Of a DNA stretch of 64,000 nucleotides, positions 26,301-41,300 are shown one piece after another. The stretch covers positions 1,497,488 to 1,561,487 of the forward strand of contig CP133967.1 in the NCBI GenBank assembly GCA_036251935.1. The letters run 5' to 3'. Below the pieces are notes generated by a model. The model worked only from the letters and a program-made list of their open reading frames with translations. It made no database searches and was not told the DNA's origin. This DNA is from Orbaceae bacterium lpD04 (GTDB lineage Bacteria; Pseudomonadota; Gammaproteobacteria; Enterobacterales; Orbaceae). The stretch's first letter is position 1. The number at the start of each line of letters is the position of its first letter. The translations under genes were made by a program, and so were the position numbers.

Positions 26301-29300
26301 ATGACGATTTCTTCAAATTAGGCGGCGATAGTATTAGCGCTATTTTAGTTGCAAGTAAAATTCGTCATAAATTAAAGGCTATTATCGCTATTAACGATAT
26401 TTTTGCTGCCAAAACAGTTCGCATGTTAGCAAAAAATATTGATCTCAATGATACTGAAAAAAATATCGCCATCATTGCTGAGCAAGGCCAACTGTCTGGT
26501 TCATTCAAATTACTGCCTATTCAGCAATGGTTTTTTAAACAAGTTGAGCAAGCTCAATTTTTAGAATACCAGCATTGGAATCAATCATTTATTATCGATG
26601 TTCCGCGGCTCAACACGTTCACATTACAGCAAAGTCTAAGGTTATTATTTAGTTATCACGACGCTTTACGCCTAACATTCATGCGTGATGAGAATGGTAA
26701 TTACAGTCAAAGTTATGCACAAAATGATAGCTGTATTCCGTTTGATTATATTAATCTAACATCAACTAAAGATAGTCCAACACAATTATTTAATCAATGG
26801 CAACAAGGGTTTGATATTTATCATTCACCGCTTTGCCATATTGGTTATGTTGAGTCTAGTGATAATCATCGTGCTAAGCTACACTTTGCTGTTCATCATC
26901 TAATTATCGATGCCATGAGTTGGCATATTATTAAGCAAGATCTACAAAAAATTTATCAAACGTTAGATGCTAACTCACTAAATAATCACTGTGCCATCGA
27001 TATTTTAGGCGAAAAACCATCTAGCTATCGGCAATGGGGTACTCAGCTGCAAGATTATATCAATTACCCTGAAATCAAAGCAGAACGAGCTTATTGGCTC
27101 GATATTACCAAGGATATTGCAACTTATCGCCAAAGTGTTAGTCAATTCTTCACCGATAAATCATTAAATCGATGCCAGTTAACGTTAAGTCAAAGGGATA
27201 CCGCCAAATTACAGACACAAATACATACTGTTTTATCAACGCAAATTAATGATATTTTACTCGCCTGTTTTGTTTTGGTACTGCAAAAATTCACTCACTT
27301 AGATACACAATACATTACGTTAGAAGGGCATGGGCGAGAATCACTATCCCCACATATAGATATTAACCGCACCGTAGGTTGGTTTACAAATATGTACCCG
27401 GTTAAAATATTAGCTGACGACAATATTCTAACCCACATAGCCAATACCAAAGAGAGCTTTGCAACGGTCCCTCATCGTGGCATTGGTTTTTCAGCATTGT
27501 TTGGTTATCAAGACCACATGCTATCACCAATTAGTTTCAACTATTTGGGTCAATTTGATAACGCAGCAAAACAAGATTGGCAGTTTAGTTTTAATGACCC
27601 TGGTGTCGCTGTTTCAAATAAAAATAAGGCCGCTAGTGCCTTAAGCCTTGATTGTGGTATTGTCCAAGGACAGTTAAAAATAACGTTTGCCAGTTACCTA
27701 GCACACGACACACTTGAGCAATTAGCCGCGCAATATATAGCAATCTTAAAATCTACGATTTCTCAGCTTATCACTATAGATAGAGGCTATTTAACGGCAA
27801 CAGACATTAACAATGTCGTATCAACAAGCTTATTAGAACAATTACAACAACATTCAGAAATACAAGCCATTTATTTAGCAAATAGTTTACAAGCCGGGTT
27901 TATCTATCACGCCATCAATCAAGGCGATATTGATGATGCCTATCGTACGCAAATGTTTTGGGATTATCAAAGTCCAATTGACCCACAATTACTAAAAAAA
28001 GCGTGGCAACGAGTACAAGCTAATTATCCAAGTTTACGTATACGTTTTAATTGGGATGAAGAGCTTATTCAAATTATCGATAAAGCAGCTGAATTAAATT
28101 GGTCTTATTACGATGTTTCAAATCAATCAGCAGCCAAGCAGCAAAGCTTCTTAGCTGAGTTACGTCACAAAGATCGCAGCCAAGCTTACGATTTAACTAA
28201 AGCCGGGCTATTTCGTGTGTATTTAATCAAATTTAGTCATCAACATTATCACTGTATCTTTAGCAGTCATCATGCCATTTTAGATGGTTGGAGTAATCCA
28301 ATATTGATTAAAGCGGTGCACGATACTTATCTTCGGTTATTAACCAATTGCCCAATCGATTTGAATGTAGATAGTGCTTATCAAGATATACAAAATTACT
28401 TACAAATTAACCGCACTGAACATATAAATTACTGGCAGCAATATTTAAGTCAACGGCAAACTAAAGATGATTTAAGTTTATTACTTAAAGGAGAAGCTCG
28501 AGCGATCCACTTAAATAGCTATAAACATATCACTGATCCAGCTAAAAAAACACTATCCATCGATAGCGAATGCTACTTAACACTTAAACAAATGACGAGC
28601 GAATACGCATTAACAACCAATGCCATATTGCAGTATTGCTGGCATAAGGTTCTTAGCGTATATACGGGAAGTGATGATACGCTTGTTGGCGTGGTTGTTG
28701 CTGGTCGAAATTTACCGATAGAGGGAATAGAGCAAACCGTTGGGTTATTAATTAATACACTGCCACTTATTGTCGAACATAATGCCTCGCAGTCCTTACT
28801 TAATACAATAAAAACACTACAAAATGACATTAATAAGGCTAATAGTTACAGCAATGTCAATTTGGCGGAACTACAGCAATCGGGAGTGCGCTTATTTAAT
28901 TCATTATTTGTTTTTGAAAATTATCCGATCCCTAAAAATAATTTTGACGATAAACTGCAACTAAACTTCCTGGGCATTTTGGAAAAGCAAGATTACCCAT
29001 TAGTGATGAGTGTGTCAGAAGAATGCCAGCAGTTAATCTTAACGTTAAATTATGCTAGCGAGTTATTTGATGATGGGCTTATCGAAAATATTTTAGCTAC
29101 ATTTAAACACATTATTAGCCAAATTATTAAAAATCCATATGCTCAGCAAAATGACATTAATTATCTAAATACTGAGCAGTATCAAACAGTCATTTATGAT
29201 TGGAATAATACCGCCTGCGATTATTGCGCCGATAAAACAGTGATTAACCTATTTGAGCAGCAAGTTCTACAAACACCAAATTATCCAGCTGTTCTTTTTA

Positions 29301-32300
29301 ATGACATCACGTTGACTTATCAGCAACTAAACCAACAAGCGAATCAATTAGCCCATTACTTACAAAGCATTTATCAGTTAAGCCCCAACGATTTTGTCGG
29401 CTTATATTTAGCGCGTAGTGAAAATATTGTCGTAACTATTTTAGCCGTGCTTAAAGCTGGCGCAGCTTATGTCCCTATGGATATTGATGCGCCAGATGAA
29501 CGCAATAAATATATTATCGGTGATGCTAAAGTGAGGGCGATTATTACTGAAAAAGCTTATCACGCAAAGGCGAGTTTATTTACCGCTAATGTTATTGATC
29601 TTGACCATGGCCAAATGGTGACGGCATTATTAAATCAAAGCACGAGTAACCCAATAAGCACGGCAACAAGTCATGATCTTGCTTACTGTATTTATACTAG
29701 TGGCACAACCGGTAAACCAAAAGGTACGTTAATTACGCATCGTAATATTAATCGTTTAGTCATCAACCCTAATTACACTCATATTAATAAATCTGAACGG
29801 TTACTCGCTATTTCGGGATACCATTTTGACGCCTCCATTTATGATATTTTTGCTACCTTAATCAATGGCGCTAGCCTTGTTATCGCTGAAAAACAGTTAT
29901 TTTTAGATCTTAAACAGTTCAATCAAATAATTAGTGACAAAGGCATTACCAACTGTTTTATTACCACCGCATTTTTTAATACTTTAGTCGATGCTGAAAT
30001 CACTAATTTAAATCAATTAAATTATGTTTTAGTGGGAGGGGAAACATTATCAACTTACCATATTAATCGTTTTAGGCAGCTTTATCCAAACGTTAAGCTG
30101 GTAAATGTTTATGGCCCGACGGAAACGACGACTTATGCAACGTCATTTTTAACTAATACAATTAACACTGACTTTAATTATGCCGTGCCGATAGGTAAGC
30201 CAATTAATAACACAACATTGTATGTACTTAATCGCGCTTTAAAACCAGTACCTATTGGCGCCGTTGGTGAGTTATATATTGGTGGTGGAGGCGTCGGCCT
30301 TGGCTACCTTAATAATCCGGAATTAACGGATAAACACTTTATTGAAAATCCATTTCAAACTAAATTACCCAAGCAACAAGCTTATAATCAACGGCTTTAT
30401 AAAACCGGGGATTTAGTTCGCTACCTTTCTGACGGCAATATTGAATACCTAGGTCGAAATGATTTTCAAGTTAAAATCCGCGGTTTTAGAATCGAATTAG
30501 CTGAAATTGAAGCGCAATTAATATCGTATCCTAGTATCAATCAAGCATTAGTTATTGCCTGTGACAATGGTCAGGACAAACAGCTCGTTGCCTACTACGT
30601 TGCAAAGCAGCCAGTTGATCGTGATCCGTTATTTGATCACCTTAAACAAAACTTGCCTGAGTATATGATACCAGCAGGCTTTATGCATCTTGACGCGTTC
30701 CAATTAAATATCAATGGTAAGATTGATCGCGCAGCGCTACCCGCGGTAACAATTGATATTACCGCTAATTATACGTCGCCAGCGACAACAACTGAACAAC
30801 AAGTGTGTCAGCTCTATAGTGAGCTACTTTCAATAAGTATTGATAGGATAAGCACTAATGATGATTTCTTTCGATTAGGTGGCAATAGTATTTTAGCCAT
30901 CAAACTGGCGAGTCGATTATCAAATATGGCTAATAAATCGGTTCATGTTGCCGATATTTTTAGTTATAAAACGATTCGCATATTAAGTCAGTACCTTGAT
31001 AGTTTGCATAAGCCACAATTAGTTATTAGTGTTAACAGCGTTGATCGTCAGCAAGAACAATATCTTTCATATGCGCAAGAACGATTATGGTTTATCGATA
31101 GTTATGAGGGCGGTAGTAATGCTTACAATATTCCATTAACGTTAATCTTAAAGCCACAAATATCACTCACTGTGTTAACTAAAGCGCTAAATAAGATCAT
31201 TGAACGCCACGAAATACTTCGAACGGTGATCAACACTAATGAACAAGGCGATGGCTATCAGCAAGTTTTAGCGATAGAAGGGGTAAAACTTAATATTAGC
31301 CAACAAATATGTCAAAATATTGATGAACTTAACAATAATATTAATCAACATGCTCACCAAATATTTAACTTAGCGACACAAATTCCATTATCCGCGCAGA
31401 GTTATCAACTTGGTGAAAAAACTTACCTTAGTCTCGTTATTCATCATATTGCATTTGATGGTTGGTCAATTGAATTACTTAGTAAAGAGCTTGATTACTA
31501 TTACCGCTTTTACAACTATCAAGGCCATTTACCAGATTTACCTGATATTGCTATTCAATATAAAGATTTCGCGCTATGGCAACGTCAATATTTACAAGCA
31601 GATAAGCTCCAACCTCAGCTTGATTATTGGCAGTTAGCATTACAAGATCATCAATCGTTGAATCTTGCAACAGACAACTTACGGCCATTAAATATTGATT
31701 ATCGTGGTGATGAAATTCGCTTTAATTTAAGCAAAGAAACGAGCCATCAATTAAGGCAAATAGCCGCTGATTTGAATGTCAGTTTATATACCGTATTACT
31801 CAGCGGCTATTATTTATTACTTAAAGCTTATAGCAATCAATCTGATATCATTCTTGGTACACCAATAGCGGGCAGGCACTACCCCGGTATTGAAAATACG
31901 CTAGGTTTCTTTGTTAATACTTTAGCATTAAGGCAGAAAATTGATGATCAAGAAAGCTTAACCGACTTTATTCAATCAACGGCTAAATTGCTTAATGATG
32001 CTCAGCAGTATCAAGATTTACCTTTTGAAAAATTGGTAGATGCGCTACAAATTGAAAAAGATCCATCAAGGCATCCAATCTTTCAAGTCATGTTTGGTGT
32101 ACAGTCGTTTGGAGCAGTTGATGAGGAAGATCCAAAAGCATTATTCACCCCTTATACTGCAGATATCGCGCATTATAAAATTGCTAAATTTGATCTTTCG
32201 ACCATGCTTGATGATAGTAAAGAAGCGATAAGTGGTGTTTTTAACTATGCTACCGCTTTATATAACAAAGACACTATTGAGCGATATATCAATGTATATT

Positions 32301-35300
32301 GCTATATATTAGAACAATTTAGTGATTTAGTTACGTTAAATGAGCCTCTCAAAGAGCTCTCTTACCTTGATAAACATCAATTGCAACGTGTTATTTATGA
32401 TTGGAATAATACTGAAGCTGATTACCAAGCTGATAAAACCGTAGTGAATTTATTTGAAGCTCAAGTTAAGACGTCAGCGAATTTGCCTGCGGTAATTTTT
32501 AACCAGATAACATTAAGCTACGAGCAGTTAAACCAACGCGCAAATCAGCTCGCCCATCAATTAAAATCGCAATATAATATTCAACCTAATGATTGTATCG
32601 GGTTATATCTCAATCGCAGTGAGCAGATGGTTATCGCTATGTTTGCGGTGCTAAAATCTGGCGCAGCTTATGTGCCTATTGATCCTGATACACCAAATGA
32701 ACGAAACCAATTTATTATTACTGATGCCAATGTCAAAACGGTGATAACGCAGCAGTGTTATCAAAGCAAGGTTGCGGCATTTTCACCAAATATTCCCTTA
32801 ATTGTTATCGATCAAGTTGAGGTAGTGAACACCATTTCGTTACAGTGTAACGATAATGTGATTACGACAACTAAATCGAATGATTTAGCGTATTGTATCT
32901 ACACCAGTGGCACAACGGGTAAACCAAAAGGGACATTAATTACTCATCGCAATATCAATCGTTTAGTGATAAATCCTAATTACACCGACATCGGTTGTGA
33001 TGATCGATTTCTTGATATTTCGGGTTATCAATTTGATGCCTCAATTTATGATATCTTCGCGCCGTTACTAAATGGGGCGGCGATTGTGATAGCGGAAAAA
33101 CAGCAAATTTTAAACTTAAGTGATTTTAATCAACTTATTAGTGATTATAAAATTAGCAATTGCTTTATTACCGCCGCATTTTTTAATACCTTAGTTGATG
33201 CCAAGGTTACTAACCTTGGGCAATTGAATTATCTTTTAGTCGGGGGTGAAGCCTTATCGGTTCATCATATTAATTGTTTTAGGCAGCGATATCCTCGTGT
33301 TAAATTAGTTAATGGCTATGGCCCAACAGAAACAACCACTTTTGCTGTTACTTACTTAATCAACTCAGCTAAAACCGAATTTAGCCATAGTGTACCAATT
33401 GGTAGACCGATCAATAACACCTCGTTATATATTCTTGATAGTCAGTTACGCCCAGTACCAATAGGGGCGATAGGTGAATTATATATTGGCGGGGCAGGTG
33501 TTGGTTTAGGGTATTTAAATAATCCACAGTTAACCCGTAACGTTTTTATCCCAAATCCATTTCAGACAAAGGCTCAGCAGCTAACCGACGATAATGGCCG
33601 TTTGTATAAAACCGGTGATTTAGTTCGTTACCTTGCTGATGGTAATGTTGAATATCTTGGCCGAAATGATCTACAAGTTAAAATTCGCGGATTTCGGATT
33701 GAATTAGCCGAAATCGAAGCATGTTTACATCGACATTTGGCAATTAAACAAGCATTCGTTATCGTAAAAATTGATGACAGCGGTAATAAGCAACTCATTG
33801 CCTATTATGTTGCCAGTGAACCTATTTGCCGTAATATACTATTTGATTATTTACAGCAACACTTACCTGAATATATGATCCCCTCAGCGTTTATCTACCT
33901 TGATGCTTTGCCATTAACGTTAAATGGCAAAATAAATCGAGCGGCGCTTCCTGATGTTACAACTGACATCAATAGCAATTATATTGGCCCAGTAACGACA
34001 ACCCAACATCAAATCATCGCGCTTTATGCTGAATTATTGAGCTTAAATAGTGATACTATCAGTATCACTGATGATTTTTTCAAGATGGGCGGCAATAGTA
34101 TTTTAGCCATCAAGTTAGCCAATCGTTTAGCGAGCATTAGTTCAAAAGCGGTTCATGTGGCTGATATTTTTAGCTATAAAACGGCGCAAGGATTAAGCCA
34201 GTATATGGATACTTTAGCTAGCTCAAAATATGCAATCTTACCGCAAAAAGTAGAGCAAGCTGAGCAACAATTACTCTCGTTTGCACAAGAACGCTTATGG
34301 TTTATTGACCGCTATGAAAAGGGAAGTGATGCCTATAATATTCCACTAATATTAACATTAAGTCAGCAAATATCGTTAGATGTACTAAGCAAAGCACTTA
34401 ATAAAATCATTGCCCGGCACGAAGTGCTTCGCACGGTGATTAAAACAAGCCATGATGGTGAAGGATATCAACACGTTTTAGCGATAGAAAGTGCAACTAT
34501 TTCCATTAATCATAAAAAATGCCATCACATTGAGGCGTTAAATCGATATATTGCTGAGCATGTTCACGCTATTTTTGATTTAGCAACGCAAATTCCAATA
34601 TCAGTGCAGAGTTACCAGTTAAATGAACAGACCTATTTAAGCCTTGTTATTCATCACATTGCTTTCGATGGCTGGTCAGTCGATTTACTTATAAAAGAAC
34701 TTGAACATTACTATAAACAATTTAATTCATCGGCGGCAATCATCGAACTCCCGCCAATATCTGTTCAGTATAAAGATTTTGCGCTTTGGCAGCGCAAATA
34801 TTTACAAGCCGAAACATTACCAACGCAGCTAAGCTACTGGCATGATCTGCTGCAAGATCACCAGCCACTTAATTTGCCTTTAGATAATCCTCGTCCACCG
34901 CAAATCGATTATTGTGGCGCGGATATTCGCTTTAGCTTAAGCAACGTAACCAGCCAAAAACTTAGGCAACTTGCCGCTAATTTAAATGTCAGTTTATATA
35001 CTGTTTTATTAAGCGGTTATTATTTATTGCTCAAAGCATACAGTAACCAAGCTGATATTATTTTAGGCACACCAATAGCAGGTAGGCACTATTTAGGCAT
35101 CGAAAATACGATGGGTTTTTTTGTTAATACCTTAGCTTTAAGATGTAAAATTGATGATCAAATCAGTATTACTGATTTTATTCAAGCAACGGCTAAGTCG
35201 CTTATTAAGGCTCAGCAGCATCAAGACCTACCATTTGAAAAACTTGTTGATTCTTTAACAATAGAAAAAGATCCATCAAGGCATCCGTTATTCCAAGTGA

Positions 35301-38300
35301 TGTTTGGTGTACAATCGTTTGGCTCGCTAAGTAACCAATCGGATGAACCACTTTTTACGCCTTATCAAACAGATGCTATGGCATATCAAATTGCAAAATT
35401 TGATCTAACGACGATTTTAGATGACAGCCAAGAGACCATCAATGGTTATTTTAATTATGCGACAGCACTATTTAAGCCAGAAACAATAAACGGATATATC
35501 AACACTTATTGCCATATTCTTGATGAAATCATCACACTTAGCAAAAAGCCGCAGCCAATTAGCAAGCTAAGTTACCTTGATAAAAAATCATATAATACCG
35601 TAATCTATAACTGGAATAAAACTCAGCATGATTATCCTCGTGATAAAACTATTGCGCAGGCATTTGAAAAGCAAGTGATAACAACGCCAGATAATATTGC
35701 TGTCGTTTATGATGATGAAAGCTTAACGTATCGCGCATTAAATGAACAAGCAAATCAATTAGCATACTATTTAAAAAGCCAATTTTCATTACAACGTGAT
35801 GATCTAGTGACTATCTGCCTAGATAAAAGCCCACAATTAATCGTCAGCATTTTTGCAGTCTTAAAAGCTGGCGCTGCTTATGTGCCACTAAGCCCTAAAT
35901 TACCTGATGAGCGAAAGCAGTGGCTAGTAACAGATACCCAGTGTAAAGTTATTATCACTTCATTAGCGTATCAAACTGAACTAAATCGTGTTTTAAATGA
36001 TACGAGTGCTAGTTTGGTGTGCATTGATGATGTCGATATACAAAATAAACTCGCTGTCAGTGGCGTTGATGATGTCGTCACTAAGACAACAGCCAACGAT
36101 TTAGCCTATATTATTTATACGAGTGGCACAACGGGTAAGCCAAAAGGGGTGATGATTGAGCATCACAGTGTTATTAATGCAACTTTAGTGCAATGCAATA
36201 CCATGGTGCTAAAAAACTGTGATCTCAATAATAAAAGTAAAAACACGTTATGGTATTCAGATTATACTTTTGATGCCCATGTGCTCGATATCTTTACACC
36301 GCTATTAACAGGAAATACATTACATATTCTTGCTCAAGATAAACGTTTAGATCTACAGTGCTTAATTGATTATGCCATAAAAGAGCATATCGATTATGCG
36401 TTTATACCACCGGCATTATTAGATAAAAACCAAATTATTCCAATTGACACTATATTAGTCGGTGGCGAGGCAATTTCACAGCATATTGTTGATTATTATC
36501 ATCAGCAACATCGCCATTTAATTAACGCTTATGGGCCTACTGAAGCAACAATTTGGGCTACTTACCGGCAATATCAACAAGGTGATCTAAGTAACAATAT
36601 AGGTAAACCAATTTATAATGCTAGCGTTTATATATTAGATAATGCATTAAGGCCAGTACCAATTGGTGCTTTTGGTGAGCTTTATATTGGCGGTGTTGGG
36701 GTTGGGCGTGGTTATTTAAATAATTTTGAATTAAGCCAAAAAGCCTTTATTACAAATCCATTCCAAAGTGAGCTGCAAAAAATTGCCGGTGAAAATAGCC
36801 GGCTTTATAAAACGGGTGACATTGTACGTTATCTTGCCGATGGCAATATTGAATATTTAGGGCGTAATGATTTTCAAGTTAAAATTCGTGGATTTAGGAT
36901 TGAACTGGCTGAAATTGAAAGCCATTTATTAAAATATCCGAATATCAAGCAAGCGCTGGTACTTGCTTGCGATAATAATGCCGGTAATAAACAACTTGTC
37001 GCCTATTATGTTGCAAATAAAGCAATTACTCGTGACGAACTCATTGATTATTTACAGCAATCATTACCCGATTATATGATCCCAGCAGCTTTTGTCTATC
37101 TTGAGGCATTACCCCTTACGCTAAATGGCAAAGTAAATAGAGCAGCGCTACCCATTGCAACGCTAGATCTTACTGAAAATAGCGTAAAACCGAGTACAAA
37201 TACCGAGCATCAAGTGGCAAAAATCTACAGTGAATTATTGGGAATTGATTATCAAAATATCAGTATTACCGATGATTTCTTTAGAATGGGTGGAAATAGT
37301 ATTTTAGCGATTAAGTTAGCAACAAAATTATCCGATACAACCGATAAAGCTATTCATATTGCTGATATTTTTAGCTATAAAACCATACAAATGATAAGTC
37401 AGTATATTGACACTATTATTAGCCATCCAGTAGTGATTTTGGCACCGAGTATAGAGCGAAAGCAAGATCAGCTACTCTCATTTGCTCAAGAACGGTTATG
37501 GTTTATTGATAATTACGAGGGGGGCAGTAATGCCTATAATATTCCACTCACGTTTGTACTAAGTGAGCATGTATCGCTTGGTGTTTTAGCTAAGGCGATT
37601 GATAAAATCATTGAACGACACGAAATATTACGTACGATTATTAAGATTAATGCTGATGGAATGGGTTATCAATATATTTTAGCTGCAAATAGTATTGATA
37701 TAAGAATAGAAAATTGCGACTGTGAAGATATCGATATGCTCAATTTACGTATAGGTGATCATATAAATCGTATTTTTGACTTAAAAACCCAAATTCCGAT
37801 CTCGGCACAAAGCTATCAATTACACGATCGATACTATTTAAGTTTAGTCATTCACCATATTGCCTTTGATGGTTGGTCAGTTGAGCTATTGATAAAAGAG
37901 CTAAATTATTATTATCATTTCTTTAGTATGCAAGGCGAAATAGCGGAACTACCGGCTATACAAGTTCAATATAAAGACTTTGCATTATGGCAACGTCAAT
38001 ACCTACAAAATGAGCAGCTACAATCTCAGTTAGATTATTGGTATAACAGCTTAATTGACTATCAGCCCCTTAATTTACCACTCGATTATTCTCGCCCAAT
38101 ACAAATTGATTATCGCGGCGCAGATATTGGCTTTAGTTTAACAAAACAGACAAGTCATAAACTTAGGCAGTTAGCCTCAAATTTAAATGTCAGTTTATAC
38201 ACCGTATTACTCAGTGCTTACTATCTATTACTTAAAGCTTATAGTAATCAAAATGATATAATACTTGGAACGCCAATAGCGGGGCGCCATTATCCTGGCA

Positions 38301-41300
38301 TTGAAAACACAATGGGCTGTTTTGTTAATACCTTAGCGTTACGGCGTGAAATTGATCCAATGCAACGTTTAGCTGATTTTATTCAAACAACGGGAATAAG
38401 GCTTAACCAAGCACAGCAATATCAAGATCTTCCTTTTGAGAAGCTCGTTGATGCATTGCAGATAGAAAAAGACTCATCAAGGCATCCATTATTCCAAGTT
38501 ATGTTTGGTTTACAATCATTTGGTTTTAACGATAGGGCGGATACAACGTCATTATTGACACCATATCAAACTGATTCTAGCCAATATAATATTGCTAAAT
38601 TCGATCTATCAACCATGCTCGATGATAGCCAAACGATTATCCGCGGTAATTTTAACTATGCAGTGGCACTATTTAAAGCTGAAACAATAAAAGGCTATAT
38701 CAATGTTTATTGCCATATACTTGAACAGTTAAGTGATTTAGTTGTAAAAGGCCAGTTAATTAGCCAAATAACTTATCTTGATGACGATAACTATAACACC
38801 ATAATTAATCAATGGAATCAAACGAGGCAAGATTATCCGCATGATAAAACTATCCACCAAATGTTTGAGGAGCAAGTCGAGAGAACGCCAAATAATATTG
38901 CAGTTATTTATGAAAATACGCGATTAACCTACATTGAGCTTAATAATAAAGCGAATCGATTGGCCTCTTATTTAAGAGATAACTTTACTATTAAAGCAGA
39001 TGACCTTGTTGCACTGTATCTAGATCGTTCTCTTTATATGCCACTTGCCATATTAGCCGTGCTAAAGTCGGGCGCAGCTTATGTGCCTATCGATCCTTTA
39101 GCACCAAGTGATAGATCACGATATATTCTAACCAATACCAAAGCACGCGTTATTCTAACTATTGATGCTTATTATGATAAATGCTGTGAGCTTATAGAAA
39201 AAGGGCAAACTGTTGTAAACCTGCAATCGCCGACGATGATTGAGCAACTTTCTCATTATATAAGCAAAAATCTTCCGCCTTTAGCTAAGGCTAGTAACCT
39301 GGCTTATGTTATTTATACCAGTGGCACGACGGGTAATGCCAAAGGCGTTATGATTGAGCACCAAAGTGTTATCAATAAAATTATTTGGCGGCATAAACAA
39401 TACCCAATAACGGAGCACGATCGTATTTTACAAAAAACCAACTACACATTTGATGTCTCTGTGTGGGAACTATTTTGGGCTAACTGGTATGGTGCCAGCA
39501 TTGTTTTTGCTCATTCTCAGTCGTATAAAGATAACGTATATTTGACTGAACTTATCATGCAAGAAGGTATCACAACAATACATTTTGTCCCTTCAATGCT
39601 GGCAACTTTTCTTGAAACATTAGAAGGGCAAGTATCGCTAAGGACTAAATTAAATTCCTTAAAATATTTATTTTGTAGTGGTGAAGCATTAAATCTTGAG
39701 GAGGTTAAGAAATGTCATCGACTTATGCCTCATTGCCAAATACACAATTTATATGGGCCAACTGAAACAACGATAGAAGTCCTATACTATGATTGTAATG
39801 ATGCCAAGACCTCAAATGTTTTTATTGGTAAACCAATAGCAAATACAACGGCATATATTTTAGATGAAAACTTACAAGCAGTGCCAATTGGGGCAATAGG
39901 TGAGCTATACATTGGCGGCGACCCAGTTGCGCGCGGTTATCTTTATAATCAAACCTTGTCGAGTGAACGTTTTATAGCAAATCCACTGCAAAACAAACAA
40001 CAAAAACAACAAAATTACAATGATCGTATCTATAAAACCGGGGATATTGTTCGGTATCGGCATGATGGTAATATTGAATATTTAGGTCGTAATGACTTTC
40101 AAGTAAAAATTCGCGGTTATCGCATCGAGCTTAAAGAGATTGAAGCGCGTTTAACTCATCATCCAGATATCAATCATGCTATTGTTATTGCTTATGAGCG
40201 CTCAACGAAGGATAAGTACCTTGTTGCCTACTATGTTGCTAATAGTGAACTTAATAATGATTCAATTATTAAGCATTTACGGCAAACATTACCCGAATAT
40301 ATGCTACCAGTGGCATTTGTCCACTTATCAACTTTACCCATAACCTCTAATGGTAAACTCGATCGAAAATTACTACCCAAACCAGAATTTAACAATATGG
40401 TTGCCCACGTGTTACCTGATAATGAAGTTGAAAGAATACTATGTGAAATTATCTCTGATACGTTAAATATCGCGAGTAATGAAATTAGTATGGAGCACAG
40501 TTTCTTTACCCTTGGGGGAAATAGTATTTTAGCAATGAAGCTTAATAGCCGTATTAATCAGGTATTTCAAGTTAGATTATCGTTAGTTGACATCTTAAAT
40601 GCCCGAACAATAAGAGAGCTTGCGATAAAAGTGATGACAACAGACAAATTAGAATTTAATCCTGTTGTATCATTAACGGCCATTAATAATAAACCACAAA
40701 TATTTATGATCCACCCCGGTATGGGCGGCTGCTCAGTTTATTTATCATTAGCAAACAAGCTTGAAGCCAATTACTGCTGTTATGGCGTTGATTCTTATAA
40801 CTTTTATCATGATAATAAAATTGAAAAGCTTAATCTATTAGCAAAATATTATTTATCTTATATTGATAGGGTACTTGACGTAACGAAACCGGTAAGCTTG
40901 TTTGGTTGGTCATTAGGTGGGCAAATTGCATTAGAAATCGCAACGATATTAGAGGCGCGTAATATACAAAATATTACAGTTTATGCCTTAGATACATGGC
41001 TACTTAATCCTGATGATATTACCGCGGATATGCCAATTATTAATTTAGATAAACTTATGGCGGAGTTGAATATCCCTAAATATTTACATTCAAATGTCGT
41101 TTCGGTGACACAGGTCGATAAGCAAATTTCGTTACAACCTATTTCAGCTAAGCTTAAAAATACGCGAGTTATATTATTTAAAGCGATGGATGAAAAAGGA
41201 TTTGGCGCGCTACATGATAAATATTTGGTCAATAATATTGATGCTTATTTAAATTCAGCGCAGCAATTAAGCGTTATTGAGCTGGCAACTGATCATTACG

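Noticed and set aside
28573-28830. Antisense 85-codon frame inside the NRPS gene
   Set aside because: It lies opposite conserved C2 domain sequence with intact motifs; it is a shadow frame.
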